The notes under the pieces: generated by a model
Database searches by the model: none
The model's input: the letters and a program-made list of their open reading frames with translations, nothing else
Told to the model about the DNA's origin: nothing
Translations under genes and position numbers: made by a program
Assembly (NCBI GenBank): GCA_024636975.1
Contig: JAGXGA010000054.1
Location: 1-50,580, forward strand
Length of the DNA stretch: 50,580 bases
Source of the DNA: Mariniphaga sp.
GTDB lineage: Bacteria > Bacteroidota > Bacteroidia > Bacteroidales > Prolixibacteraceae
Direction: 5' to 3'
Shown here: one piece after another, positions 25,745-34,492 of the stretch
Layout of the letters: each line of letters opens with the position of its first letter
Position numbering within the stretch: the first letter of the stretch is position 1

Positions 25745-26703
25745 TCCTGCGGGTTCAAACAATCCTCCACCTTCTCCCCTTTTAGCAGGTTATATAGGTT
25801 GAGGGCGGCACGTTTTTGAAGCTCTGCTGATGCACGGTCGGAGTACCAGGCATAATGCCCCGTGCAGATGGTGCGTGAATGGTTAAGCAGGGTTTCCTGC
25901 TTTTGGGTTACCGGTTCGTTTTCATAAACATCAATGCCGGCGCTGTGGATTTTGCCCTCCTGCAGGGCCTTCAGCAATGCGTTTTCATTGATGACCTCCC
26001 CGCGGGCGGTATTCAGCACTACCGGTTTTCTTTTCATTTTTGCAAATGCCGCTCCATCAAGTAAATGCCTGGTTTCAGGTGTTAAGTTGCAGTGCAGGCT
26101 GATAACATCTCCTTCTGCGAGCAATTCATCAAGTGAAACTTTTTCTACCTGAAGTTCCTTAAAATGCGCTTCCGGTTTATACGGATCGCTTGCAATTACC
26201 TTTTGAAACAACGACTTTGCTTTTTTGGCCAGTTCGCTTCCTATTCTTCCAAGGCCGATGATGCCAAGCGTTTTATCGTGCAACTCGAAGATATCTTCCA
26301 CTGGCGGCGCAGCAAAACCTTCAGTGATCTGCCTTTTTATATCCCACATGCCGCGGCTGCAGGAAAGCATAAGGGCAAGCGCATGGTCGGAAACTGAATG
26401 GTTTGCATATCCCTGCACATTGGCAATCTTTACCCCGAAGCGGGTGCATGCATCCACATCAACATTGTCGTAACCCACACCGTATCGTACTACCGCCATT
26501 AAACTTTTCATTTCAGAAAGAAAAGCTGCATCAATTATGGTATGCCTTACCAGCAGGCCGTGGGCTTCCCGGGCAAAGGCTATCTTTTCAGCTCTTTCCC
26601 CTTTAAATGCCGGATGAATTTTAAGGTTGAAATCCTGTGCGTTAAAAAGTGATTTTTCAAAATCGTAGGATTTATAGCCCGAATCAAGAATGACGATGTT
26701 CAT
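25741..26703 (-). CDS. CtBP-like D-2-hydroxyacid dehydrogenase
   Basis: The 320-residue protein has the NAD-binding motif GLGRIG (150-155) and the catalytic Arg234 (NTARGEV), Glu263 (DVYENEP) and His283 (TGHYAWYS). The GHYAWYS form of the His motif is typical of the CtBP-like branch of phosphoglycerate/hydroxyacid dehydrogenases. It reduces or oxidises a 2-keto/2-hydroxy acid. It lies 3 bp from the GH29 gene on the same strand, so it is probably part of the same operon and may act on a sugar-derived acid. That role is inference. Confidence 0.85.
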   Translation of the reverse strand: MNIVILDSGYKSYDFEKSLFNAQDFNLKIHPAFKGERAEKIAFAREAHGLLVRHTIIDAAFLSEMKSLMAVVRYGVGYDNVDVDACTRFGVKIANVQGYANHSVSDHALALMLSCSRGMWDIKRQITEGFAAPPVEDIFELHDKTLGIIGLGRIGSELAKKAKSLFQKVIASDPYKPEAHFKELQVEKVSLDELLAEGDVISLHCNLTPETRHLLDGAAFAKMKRKPVVLNTARGEVINENALLKALQEGKIHSAGIDVYENEPVTQKQETLLNHSRTICTGHYAWYSDRASAELQKRAALNLYNLLKGEKVEDCLNPQD

Positions 26704-26706
26704 TGT

Positions 26707-28005
26707 CTAGATTTCTATTGTATCGATTTTTATTGCCGGCTGCTCCAGGGTAACCTCAATTACTGTAACCATTTTCTTGTTGCTTGCCGGAAGCATTATT
26801 TCCAAATTACCAGTTTGTTGTTGGTAATCGAGTTTCTTTCCTTTCAGAACCGAGCAGCCGGTTATCTGAATGTCATCAGGGAAGGGCAATACCACCTGCT
26901 CTTTATTGTAATTGAGCAGATGAAGGTAAAAAGTATTGTCTTTTCGGGTGGATGTCAGCCAGTCGGTTGGCTTGTAAGGGCCGCCTGTGGTTTCGTATAC
27001 CGATTCGCCATACTTTTCCAGCCATTTTCCCATCTCTTTCAGGCGTTCGGCCTGTCGCGGCTCTATGCGACCGTCGGGCATCGGCCCCACATTCAGCAGC
27101 AGGTTACCGCCCCCTCCGACTGTTTTGAGCAGGGTAAACAGACATTCTTCTGTGCTTTTCATGGTATCATCCGGCTTCCACGACCATTGCGTGCAGAGGG
27201 TGATACACGACTCCCAGGGTTGTTCAATATCATAGTTGCCGATCCGTTGTTCGGGTGTGGCAAAATCACCTGCATACTCATCGGAAATTGTAATTCCTTC
27301 CATACCCTTCCTGCCTTTGTCTACCCGGTTGTTGATGAGGATGTTTTCGTTCAGGCCTTTCAGGTGATCGTATAAGTCAAGTCCCATTTCATGTGTCCAT
27401 GGTTCTTCCCATTCCCCGTCGAACCACATGATCCGTGACTGGTATTTTTCAATCAGCTCTTTTGTCTGTGCCTTAATCAGGGGAACAAATTTTGCCATAT
27501 CGCCGGTCTCCTTTTTTGTGTTGCCGCCCGGACTTCCCAATGGGTATAGCGGGTGCTTCCAGTCGCAGATGGAGTAATAGGTGCCAAAAAGAATGCCGTG
27601 CTTATCGCAGGCTTTTTTCATCTCCATCAATACATCCTTCCCATAAGGTGTGGACTCTATATTGTAATCGGAATAAGCTGTGGGCCAAAGGCTGAAGCCG
27701 TCGTGGTGCCTGCTTGTAATAATAAAGTACTTCATGCCGGCAGCTTTCAGTGTTTTTATCCAATCTTCCGCATCGAACTTCACCGGATTGAATTCCTTGT
27801 AAAGGTTATCGTATTCAGCTATTGGTACTTCCTTTCCCCTCGACCAGCCTATTTCCGTTCCCCTGAGGCTGACAGGCCCCCAATGGACAAACATCCCGAA
27901 TTTCATGTTTTGAAATGACTCCAGCAATTCTATGTCTGTTTCAGAGTTTTGGGCCGGACACATAATGGATAATATCGTAAGAACTGACAATAAAAATATT
28001 TTCAT
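26707..28005 (-). CDS. Secreted GH29 alpha-L-fucosidase
   Basis: The start is taken at ATG 28005 (MKIFLLSVLT), which gives a signal peptide and avoids overlap with the upstream esterase gene. An in-frame ATG at 28041 would add 12 residues. The barrel has MKFGMFVHWGPVSLRGTE, YFIITSRHHDGFSLWPT and the nucleophile Asp196 in RIMWFDGEWEE, followed by a C-terminal beta domain, as in GH29. It releases terminal L-fucose. The neighbours (SGNH esterase, GH106-like enzyme, FucP permease) make fucose/rhamnose-containing glycans the likely target. The gene is followed by the dehydrogenase after 3 bp. Confidence 0.9.
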   Translation of the reverse strand: MKIFLLSVLTILSIMCPAQNSETDIELLESFQNMKFGMFVHWGPVSLRGTEIGWSRGKEVPIAEYDNLYKEFNPVKFDAEDWIKTLKAAGMKYFIITSRHHDGFSLWPTAYSDYNIESTPYGKDVLMEMKKACDKHGILFGTYYSICDWKHPLYPLGSPGGNTKKETGDMAKFVPLIKAQTKELIEKYQSRIMWFDGEWEEPWTHEMGLDLYDHLKGLNENILINNRVDKGRKGMEGITISDEYAGDFATPEQRIGNYDIEQPWESCITLCTQWSWKPDDTMKSTEECLFTLLKTVGGGGNLLLNVGPMPDGRIEPRQAERLKEMGKWLEKYGESVYETTGGPYKPTDWLTSTRKDNTFYLHLLNYNKEQVVLPFPDDIQITGCSVLKGKKLDYQQQTGNLEIMLPASNKKMVTVIEVTLEQPAIKIDTIEI

Positions 28006-28015
28006 GGGTTGGAAT

Positions 28016-28717
28016 TTATAATTCATTATCCAATGCTTCATTTATTCGGTCCACCACCTTAAGGGCCATGGCCCTGCTTCCTTCTTCAGTGAAATGCACG
28101 TTTGCAGGAAGTTGTAAATCAGCCATCCGGGGTAGAATAAAATCATGCAGGTTATTAATCAAAATTCCTTTTTTATTCATGATCTTAACAGCTACCCGGT
28201 TGTATTTTTTCGGCATACCCGGTTTTCGTAAAGGGCCATTTACCACGTCAGGGTAAGGAGTCGTTGTTGCAAAAATGAGCTTCGCATCTGTTGCAAGAAG
28301 TTTTTCTGTAATGATTTCAAGGTTCTTTTTGTATTGTTTCAAACTTGCTTGTTGCGGATGTTTCGGATTTTGACTGTTGACTCCGGTATCCGGATCGACG
28401 TGTTTCAGATCATGCAATCCGAAGTTAAAATGAATTACATCCCATTTCCTGTTACCGATCCAGCGGTCGATGTTTGCGATACCGTTCGTGGTACCCTGGC
28501 AGTTTTCCGGTTTACCGTCTTCCAGAACAGGTCGGAAAACATTCGCTTTCCCGTTCAAAAATTTCTGCACAAAAGGAGTGTAACCTATGGATATGGAATC
28601 ACCCAGAATAAGTACATCAGGAAGATCATTTCGCAAGAATGCAGATACGACATTGGGCCAGACCATTATTGGTGAAGCAAAAAGGGCTTTTAGGAGAAAA
28701 CTTCTTCTGGATTTCAT
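28016..28717 (-). CDS. Exported SGNH/GDSL hydrolase
   Basis: The 233-residue protein opens with a signal that has a Tat-like SRRSFLLK motif (residues 3-10). The mature part has the SGNH block I LILGDSIS with Ser41, block III-like FNFGLHDLK, and a final block NVHFTEEG. The Asp usually found before VH in relatives (DVHFT) is Asn here, so activity may be altered. It probably removes acyl groups from glycans. It lies 10 bp upstream of the fucosidase gene on the same strand and is divergent from the GH106-like gene. Confidence 0.8.
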   Translation of the reverse strand: MKSRRSFLLKALFASPIMVWPNVVSAFLRNDLPDVLILGDSISIGYTPFVQKFLNGKANVFRPVLEDGKPENCQGTTNGIANIDRWIGNRKWDVIHFNFGLHDLKHVDPDTGVNSQNPKHPQQASLKQYKKNLEIITEKLLATDAKLIFATTTPYPDVVNGPLRKPGMPKKYNRVAVKIMNKKGILINNLHDFILPRMADLQLPANVHFTEEGSRAMALKVVDRINEALDNEL

Positions 28718-28864
28718 TTTTTGAATTATTAGCTATAAAACTGAAATTCTTTGGATTTCCTTCTGCTAAACTAATAAATCCGTGTCTCAAAATCGATACA
28801 TTTGAATTGCTTTATTTATTTTAGTTGAAAATGGTTGAAATATTCATCGGTTTTTAATAAAAGA

Positions 28865-31498
28865 ATGAAAACTATACTACTTGTTTTATCGTTTGTGTTT
28901 TTTCTCTTTTTTAAGGGAAGTGGACAGGAAAAGGTGTTCTGGCCCAAGGCTGAGCAGGAATCAAAACCCTGGACCCGGTGGTGGTGGCCGGGCAATGCAG
29001 TTGACAGGGAAAACATCAGCCGTGAGTTGAAGGAAATGGCTGAGGCCGGAATCGGCGGGGTAGAGATCACCTCAATTTACGGGGTGAAGGGTGAGGAAGA
29101 CCGGTTTATCAAATACCTTTCCCCTGAGTTTTCAGAAATGCTGAAGTTCACCATCGAGGAAGCCAATAAGCTGGGCATGGGGGTTGACCTGCCACCCGGT
29201 AGCGGTTGGCGCATGGGTGGCCCGTTTGTCCCTGGGGAGAAGGGGCTGTGGTCGCTGAAGATGCACAGCTTCCCAATGGAGAAAGGGGAGGAGTGGAAGC
29301 TGCCTGCCGATATCAAAAATGCAGAACTTGCGTCGTTTGTAGATGTGGAAGACAATATTACCGTGTTAAATGCAGATGATTCATTCACGGCTCCTCAGGC
29401 GGGGCAACTATATATTGCCGAACGTCTGAAAAACGAAGATAAGGTAAAACGTGCATCTGACGGAGGAAAGGGTTGGGCTATTGACACGTTCAATGAAGAT
29501 ATAACGGATTGGTACCTCAATGAATTCTGGAACCGCCTGGGAATCGAAGAAAGCCTTGTAAGGTGTTTCTTTCACGATTCCTTTGAGTATACAGGTGACT
29601 TTACAACTGGTTTTTCAAAGGAATTTATGAAACGGAGGGGTTATGATCTGGCAGGATACCTGCATGTGCTGGCCGGCGACAGCAATGATCCGGAAGTTGC
29701 CGCAAGAGTGCGGTCGGATTACCGCCAGACTTTATCCGAACTGGTGCTGGAGTCATTTATCCAGCCAATGACCCGATGGGCAAACAGTCACGGAAGTATG
29801 AACCGTAACCAGGCCCATGGCTCACCGGGGAATATACTCGATTTATATGCCGCCTGTGACATTCCTGAGACAGAGATTTTTGGAAGAATAGAACCGGGCA
29901 CAGTAAATATATTCGTGAATAAGTTTGCGTCATCGGCAGCACACGTTACCGGGCAAAAGCTGGTTTCCTCCGAAAGTTACACCTGGCTCGACGAGCACTG
30001 GACCGTAACACCCGCCGACATGATGCGTGCCACCAACCGGCTGTTACTGTCGGGTGTTAATCACATGCTCTTTCATGGAACCTGCTATTCTCCCAACGAT
30101 GCAGAATGGCCGGGCTGGCTGTTTTATGCCTCCACGCAGATCAACAGTCGCAACCCGCTCTGGCACGAGCTGCCTGCCCTGTTTAATTATATTGAACGTT
30201 CGCAGTCGATCTTGCAACAATCCGCACAGCAAAATAATCTGTTGGTTTACTGGCCTTATTTCGATGTTGCGGCAACGCAGGAAGGCCGTATGTTTTTCAG
30301 AACTAACATCGACCATGGCGACAAAGCCTCCTGGTTCAGTGATTACCCCCTGGCCGGGTTGTCGCAAAAGCTTACAGATGCAGGATACACCTTCGATTAT
30401 ATTTCTGACACCCAATTATTAAACTGCCGGATTGCAGATGGCGAAATCTTAACTAAAGGGAATTTCCGGTATAAGGCATTGTTGCTTCCTGATACGAAAT
30501 ACATTCCGGTAGAAACAATGCAGCAAATTGAACAATTCATTACTGAAGGGGGAAAGGTGCATTTTGACGGATCGCTTCCTTCAAGCGTACCGGGTATGGC
30601 AAACATTGAAGAACGTCAACAACAACTGGATCAAATAAAATCGGGTTTGAATTCCCGTAAGATTGCAGGCAATGCATTGGAATGGTTAAAAGATGCAGGA
30701 ATCAGGGGAGAAACTTCCTTATTTGAAAAAGGGTTTCATTTTTTAAAAATGACACTGGATGATGAGTTGTGGTACATGGTAGTGAATAGCGGTACAACTG
30801 CCCTGGATGAATGGGTGACGTTAAATGCACCAGCCACATCGTACCTGTTCTATTTTCCTGAGAACGGAAGCATTGTACGGGCAGAATCGGTAAACGACTC
30901 TCTGAGGTTACAGATTGATCCCGAGCGTACGGTTTTCATCAGGTGTACCAATAATAAATTCGATGTGCCGGCTTTTGAATATTTTGAACAAAATGCCACC
31001 AGCCATGCAGTGGAAGGGGTATGGAAAATCCGGTTCCTTGAAGGAGGTCCGGTTTACCCTGGTGACATCTCCACCGATAATTTAATCTCGTGGACCCGAA
31101 TGGGCGATGAAAATACCAGCCGCTTTGCCGGCACTGTCAGGTATTCAGCCGAATTTCACTGGGACAAACAGACCGGGGCCAGCTGGCTAAACCTTGGAGA
31201 GGTAAAAGATTGTGCGCGTGTTAAACTGAACGGAAAGGAATACGGTACACTTCTTGGGCCGGCGTTTAAGATAAAGGTCGATAACCTGGTGCAGGGCAAA
31301 AACCTGCTGGAAGTGGATATCACCAATGTAGCGGCTAACCGCATCCGCGACCTCGACCGGCGTGGTGTAAACTGGAAGAAATTCTACGACATTAACTTTG
31401 TAAATATCGACTACCAACCCTTCGATGCCTCCGGTTGGGAAGTGCGTGATGCAGGCCTGCTGGGAAAAGTGGAAGTGATGGTGATAGGTGAGGAGTAA
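28865..31498 (+). CDS. GH106-like alpha-L-rhamnosidase family protein
   Basis: The start is ATG 28865, which gives a good signal peptide (MKTILLVLSFVFFLFFKGSGQ). An upstream in-frame TTG at 28835 is less likely. The 877-residue protein begins with SKPWTRWWWPGNAVDRENI and the GIGGVEITSIYGVKG and GMGVDLPPGSGWRMGGPFV strands typical of the GH106 (PF17132) group. A galactose-binding-like beta domain lies near the end (WLNLGEVKDCARVKLNGKEY). The group contains alpha-L-rhamnosidases acting on pectic or ulvan-type glycans. The exact linkage is unknown. A nested hairpin follows at 31519. The divergent SGNH/GH29 genes and the permease downstream form a deoxy-sugar locus. Confidence 0.8.
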   Translation: MKTILLVLSFVFFLFFKGSGQEKVFWPKAEQESKPWTRWWWPGNAVDRENISRELKEMAEAGIGGVEITSIYGVKGEEDRFIKYLSPEFSEMLKFTIEEANKLGMGVDLPPGSGWRMGGPFVPGEKGLWSLKMHSFPMEKGEEWKLPADIKNAELASFVDVEDNITVLNADDSFTAPQAGQLYIAERLKNEDKVKRASDGGKGWAIDTFNEDITDWYLNEFWNRLGIEESLVRCFFHDSFEYTGDFTTGFSKEFMKRRGYDLAGYLHVLAGDSNDPEVAARVRSDYRQTLSELVLESFIQPMTRWANSHGSMNRNQAHGSPGNILDLYAACDIPETEIFGRIEPGTVNIFVNKFASSAAHVTGQKLVSSESYTWLDEHWTVTPADMMRATNRLLLSGVNHMLFHGTCYSPNDAEWPGWLFYASTQINSRNPLWHELPALFNYIERSQSILQQSAQQNNLLVYWPYFDVAATQEGRMFFRTNIDHGDKASWFSDYPLAGLSQKLTDAGYTFDYISDTQLLNCRIADGEILTKGNFRYKALLLPDTKYIPVETMQQIEQFITEGGKVHFDGSLPSSVPGMANIEERQQQLDQIKSGLNSRKIAGNALEWLKDAGIRGETSLFEKGFHFLKMTLDDELWYMVVNSGTTALDEWVTLNAPATSYLFYFPENGSIVRAESVNDSLRLQIDPERTVFIRCTNNKFDVPAFEYFEQNATSHAVEGVWKIRFLEGGPVYPGDISTDNLISWTRMGDENTSRFAGTVRYSAEFHWDKQTGASWLNLGEVKDCARVKLNGKEYGTLLGPAFKIKVDNLVQGKNLLEVDITNVAANRIRDLDRRGVNWKKFYDINFVNIDYQPFDASGWEVRDAGLLGKVEVMVIGEE

Positions 31499-31518
31499 AA
31501 TTATAAAACATGGCAATC

Positions 31519-31557
31519 CGGACCCCCTGAATTCCGCATTGCGGAACTTTTGGTCCG
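31519..31557 (+). terminator. Nested hairpin after the GH106-like gene
   Basis: CGGACC (31519-31524) pairs with GGTCCG (31552-31557), and inside it TTCCGC (31532-31537) pairs with GCGGAA (31541-31546). Only a short T-run (CTTTT) follows the inner stem, so it is either a terminator or a small structured RNA element. Confidence 0.45.
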
Positions 31558-31735
31558 TGCAAAATTAGAAGTTTTGGCTTTTCAAATTATCTGCTGCCTC
31601 ATCAATGAAGTGATCTTACAGGGAGGCAGGGAGGGGTCTCCACCTTTTTTCCACCTTTTTTCAACAACAAAGCACAGGTTTCACCGATATGATTATTTTT
31701 ACACCTTTGGCCGGTAAAAAACTGATTAAGCATTT

Positions 31736-33049
31736 ATGAACATGAAGAAACCAAATATTCCTGTAGTCTCCAAAAACGTGCTGGTTCCGTTTATATTGAT
31801 TACCAGTTTGTTTTCGATGTGGGGATTTGCCAACGACATTACCAATCCGCTGGTGGCTGCCTTTCAGACTGTGATGGAAATATCGAACGTTAAGGCTGCA
31901 TTGGTGCAGTTTGCTTTCTATGGCGGTTACGCCACGATGGCTATTCCGGCAGCACTGTTCGTTAAGCGATTTAGCTATAAGAAGGGCATTTTGATGGGGC
32001 TGGCTCTTTATGCTGTGGGTGCCCTGATGTTTTTTCCGGCTGCACAGTTCGAGGTGTTTGGCTTTTTCCTGGTATCGTTGTACGTGCTCACCTTCGGACT
32101 TGCTTTCCTGGAAACCACTGCCAATCCCTATATTCTGTCGATGGGGGCACCTGAAACTGCTACACGCAGGTTGAATCTGGCGCAGTCGTTTAACCCTATG
32201 GGGTCGCTGCTGGGGATGTTTGTGGCCTCCAACTTCATCTTGTCGCGATTGGAATCGGACAGGCGGGATGCAGCCGGAGAATTAATTTTCCCGACATTGG
32301 ATGAAGCGCAAAAGGCAGTTATCCGCTCGCACGACCTGATGATAATCCGCGATCCCTACCTAATTTTGGGTGGTGTGGTCATTGTCATGTTTTTTGTAAT
32401 TTATTTTTCCCGCATGCCCAAACGTAAGGATCCCGACCATACAGTTCGTACAGGGGATACTTTCAGGAGACTGTTCAAAAACATCAGGTACCGCGAAGGG
32501 GTGATAGCCCAGATGTTTTACGTGGGTGCCCAGATTATGTGCTGGACGTTCATCATTCATTATGCCGATAATCTGGGAATTCCAAAAGCCACAGCGCAGA
32601 ACTACAATATTGTGGCAATGATCATCTTTTTATCGAGCCGGTTTATCAGCACCATGCTCATGAAGTATTTGAACTCGCGGTTACTGCTTACTTATTTTGC
32701 AGTCGGGGGCATGATCACTACCACTGGGGTGATACTCATCCAGGGGATGCCGGGCCTGTACCTGCTTGTGGCCACCTCTGCCTTCATGTCGCTGATGTTT
32801 CCCACCATCTATGGCATTGCCCTTGAAGGACTGGGAGAGGATGCTACCATTGGCGCAGCCGGCCTTGTTATGGCAATTGTCGGAGGCGCCCTGATGCCGC
32901 CGCTGCAGGGGGCTATCATCGATATGGGGAGGGTTGGTCCGCTGCCGGCCGTGAACTTTTCGTTCATCCTGCCCTTTATATGTTTTGTAGTTATTGCTAT
33001 TTATGGATATCGGACGATGAAAGTTTATCCCCGGTTTGAATTTAAATAA
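31736..33049 (+). CDS. FucP-type sugar:H+ symporter (MFS)
   Basis: The 437-residue inner-membrane protein has about 12 hydrophobic segments. It also has the FucP/GluP signatures LFSMWGFANDITNPLV at the start, LETTANPYILSMGAPE, and RLNLAQSFNPMGSLLGMF. These are shared with L-fucose permease and related glucose/galactose transporters. Being next to GH29 and GH106-like genes favours L-fucose or another deoxy sugar as substrate, though the family alone does not prove it. The DUF2007 gene starts 6 bp after its stop and should be on the same transcript. Confidence 0.9.
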   Translation: MNMKKPNIPVVSKNVLVPFILITSLFSMWGFANDITNPLVAAFQTVMEISNVKAALVQFAFYGGYATMAIPAALFVKRFSYKKGILMGLALYAVGALMFFPAAQFEVFGFFLVSLYVLTFGLAFLETTANPYILSMGAPETATRRLNLAQSFNPMGSLLGMFVASNFILSRLESDRRDAAGELIFPTLDEAQKAVIRSHDLMIIRDPYLILGGVVIVMFFVIYFSRMPKRKDPDHTVRTGDTFRRLFKNIRYREGVIAQMFYVGAQIMCWTFIIHYADNLGIPKATAQNYNIVAMIIFLSSRFISTMLMKYLNSRLLLTYFAVGGMITTTGVILIQGMPGLYLLVATSAFMSLMFPTIYGIALEGLGEDATIGAAGLVMAIVGGALMPPLQGAIIDMGRVGPLPAVNFSFILPFICFVVIAIYGYRTMKVYPRFEFK

Positions 33050-33055
33050 ACCACT

Positions 33056-33286
33056 ATGAATCTGATAACTGTTAAACAATCCCGTTATGCTGCCGATATG
33101 GCAATACTAAAAAGCCGTCTCGAGTCGGAAGGTATTGCCTGCTGGCTGAAAAATGAACTCACCTCACAGGTTATTAATTACGTACCATCTATTTATGCCG
33201 AGCTCCAGGTTGATGAGGCAGATTTGGAACGGGTTAAGGCGATTCTGGTAAGCACCGGTGAAATTGCTTCTGATCAGGAAGACTAA
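33056..33286 (+). CDS. DUF2007-family protein
   Basis: The 76-residue cytoplasmic protein has the DUF2007 pattern: a strand (LITVKQSRYAADMAILKSRLE), EGIACWLKN, then YAELQVDEADLERVKAIL. It was proposed as a signal-transducing PII-like fold, without proof. It starts 6 bp after the permease and is probably coupled to it. Confidence 0.85.
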   Translation: MNLITVKQSRYAADMAILKSRLESEGIACWLKNELTSQVINYVPSIYAELQVDEADLERVKAILVSTGEIASDQED

Positions 33287-33359
33287 GTAGCCGGCTGTAT
33301 TTATATATTTCTGTACCAATAAAATTTCCCTTAACTTTTATTAGGGATAACCAGTTATT

Positions 33360-33379
33360 ATGCCCTTGTTTAAGGGCAT
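33360..33379. other. Perfect 8-bp hairpin downstream of the permease/DUF2007 genes
   Basis: ATGCCCTT (33360-33367), GTTT loop, AAGGGCAT (33372-33379). No T-run follows, so it is not a typical terminator, but it could mark the 3' end of the transcript. Confidence 0.4.
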
Positions 33380-33664
33380 TCCAAGTGTCTTACCATTTTA
33401 CTTCATTTTTCCGGGTAACTAGCTCTCGTTATTAATCTGTTTTCACTACTTTTTTGCCCATCTGGTGACTATCTTAATGTAATGTATGTTCAATAAAAAC
33501 CGGAAATGGTATGACTATTGGCAGGAAAATGACAACAGATTATATCCTGTTATGGTGAAGAAGGAGAGTGCGTTTTAAGATTTAGGCTCACAGTAAAAGG
33601 TGTTAACAGCGGTCAATAGCAGGAAATTTTTTCCCTCACCCAATCATTATTATCCTTATTTCAT

Positions 33665-33759
33665 TTTCGAATTAAATTCGGTTTATATTCGTGTTATATT
33701 CGTATTAAATTCGTAAAATTACGAATTTGATACGAATGAACTACGAATAAACTACGAAA
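33665..33759. repeat. 11-bp-phased inverted repeat array (ATTCG / CGAAT)
   Basis: ATTCG (first copy TTTCG) starts at 33665, 33676, 33687, 33698 and 33709. After the centre, CGAAT (last copy CGAAA) starts at 33722, 33733, 33744 and 33755. Every step is exactly 11 bp and the arms are mirror-symmetric around 33717-33718. The innermost 19-bp arms pair with a single mismatch. The transcript could form a long stem. Alternatively each unit is a binding site on one face of the helix. Confidence 0.9.
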
Positions 33760-34041
33760 ATAATATGTTTGTGAAAGCGAAAGCACCGCAACTTAAAAGG
33801 ACCAACATCCCTTGCAACGGAACTGGTTACATATAACGAAAAGGTTGAGGTGATTCAGAGAGATAATAGTTATACCAACAAACAGAAAAATGAAATGACC
33901 GTATAATAATGCAAGACAGCTGGCTAGCCGGTTACAATTTAACCTATCGCTTAATGTTCCGGAAAATTAGATACACTGGTACAAGGAGATTACAGTGTTA
34001 TGAAAAAAGCTTAACTTAAAAACAATTAAAAGGGAAAAGGT

Positions 34042-34281
34042 ATGAAAACAATGACATGCAAACAACTTGGAGGTGCCTGTAATCAGGAATTCCATGCTGA
34101 CACCTTTGAAGAAATTGCGGAGATGAGCAAAACTCATGGAGTGGAAATGTATAAAAAAGGTGATAGGGCACATCTTCAGGCAATGAATGAAATGCAGGTA
34201 TTAATGCAAAATCCTGAAGCTATGCAGGGCTGGTTTGAAAATAAAAGAAAGGAGTTTGAATCCCTTCCAGAAAAGGAATAA
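34042..34281 (+). CDS. DUF1059-like small protein
   Basis: The 79-residue protein has MKTMTCKQLGGACNQEFHAD with two cysteines and then TFEEIAEMSKTHGVEMYKKGD, as in DUF1059 proteins. The C-terminal helix is rich in Met and charged residues (MNEMQVLMQNPEAMQGWFE). It is cytoplasmic with unknown function. AGGGAAAAGGT in front of the ATG can serve as a ribosome binding site. It stands alone. Confidence 0.8.
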   Translation: MKTMTCKQLGGACNQEFHADTFEEIAEMSKTHGVEMYKKGDRAHLQAMNEMQVLMQNPEAMQGWFENKRKEFESLPEKE

Positions 34282-34492
34282 ATCAATACCATTGCAGATC
34301 TTATCCCGACAAAACTGTCAAAATAGGAAATGGATAGATAATGTTGCCAAAAGTATTGGCAGAGATCGGTTAATCTGAATAAACTTCTTAAATTTCAATA
34401 GAGAAAAATTAGGCTCCAATGGATTGGATAGATCAGGTGCCAGGAATAAAATGGTTAGGGCATAAAATAATCAACCAAATTAACTTGAAATA

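Larger units (their letters stand above)
33287..34041. other. 755-bp gene-free region
   Basis: It holds a small perfect hairpin (33360-33379) and the phased repeat array (33665-33759). A short remnant-like open stretch near 33780-33906 (..LATELVTYNEKVEVIQRD..) has no start codon. No gene could be supported. Confidence 0.6.

Noticed and set aside
33771-33850. A 23-codon open frame after the phased array
   Set aside because: It has no ribosome binding site, no protein-like composition, and an alternative frame reads more like a remnant. There is too little to call a gene.
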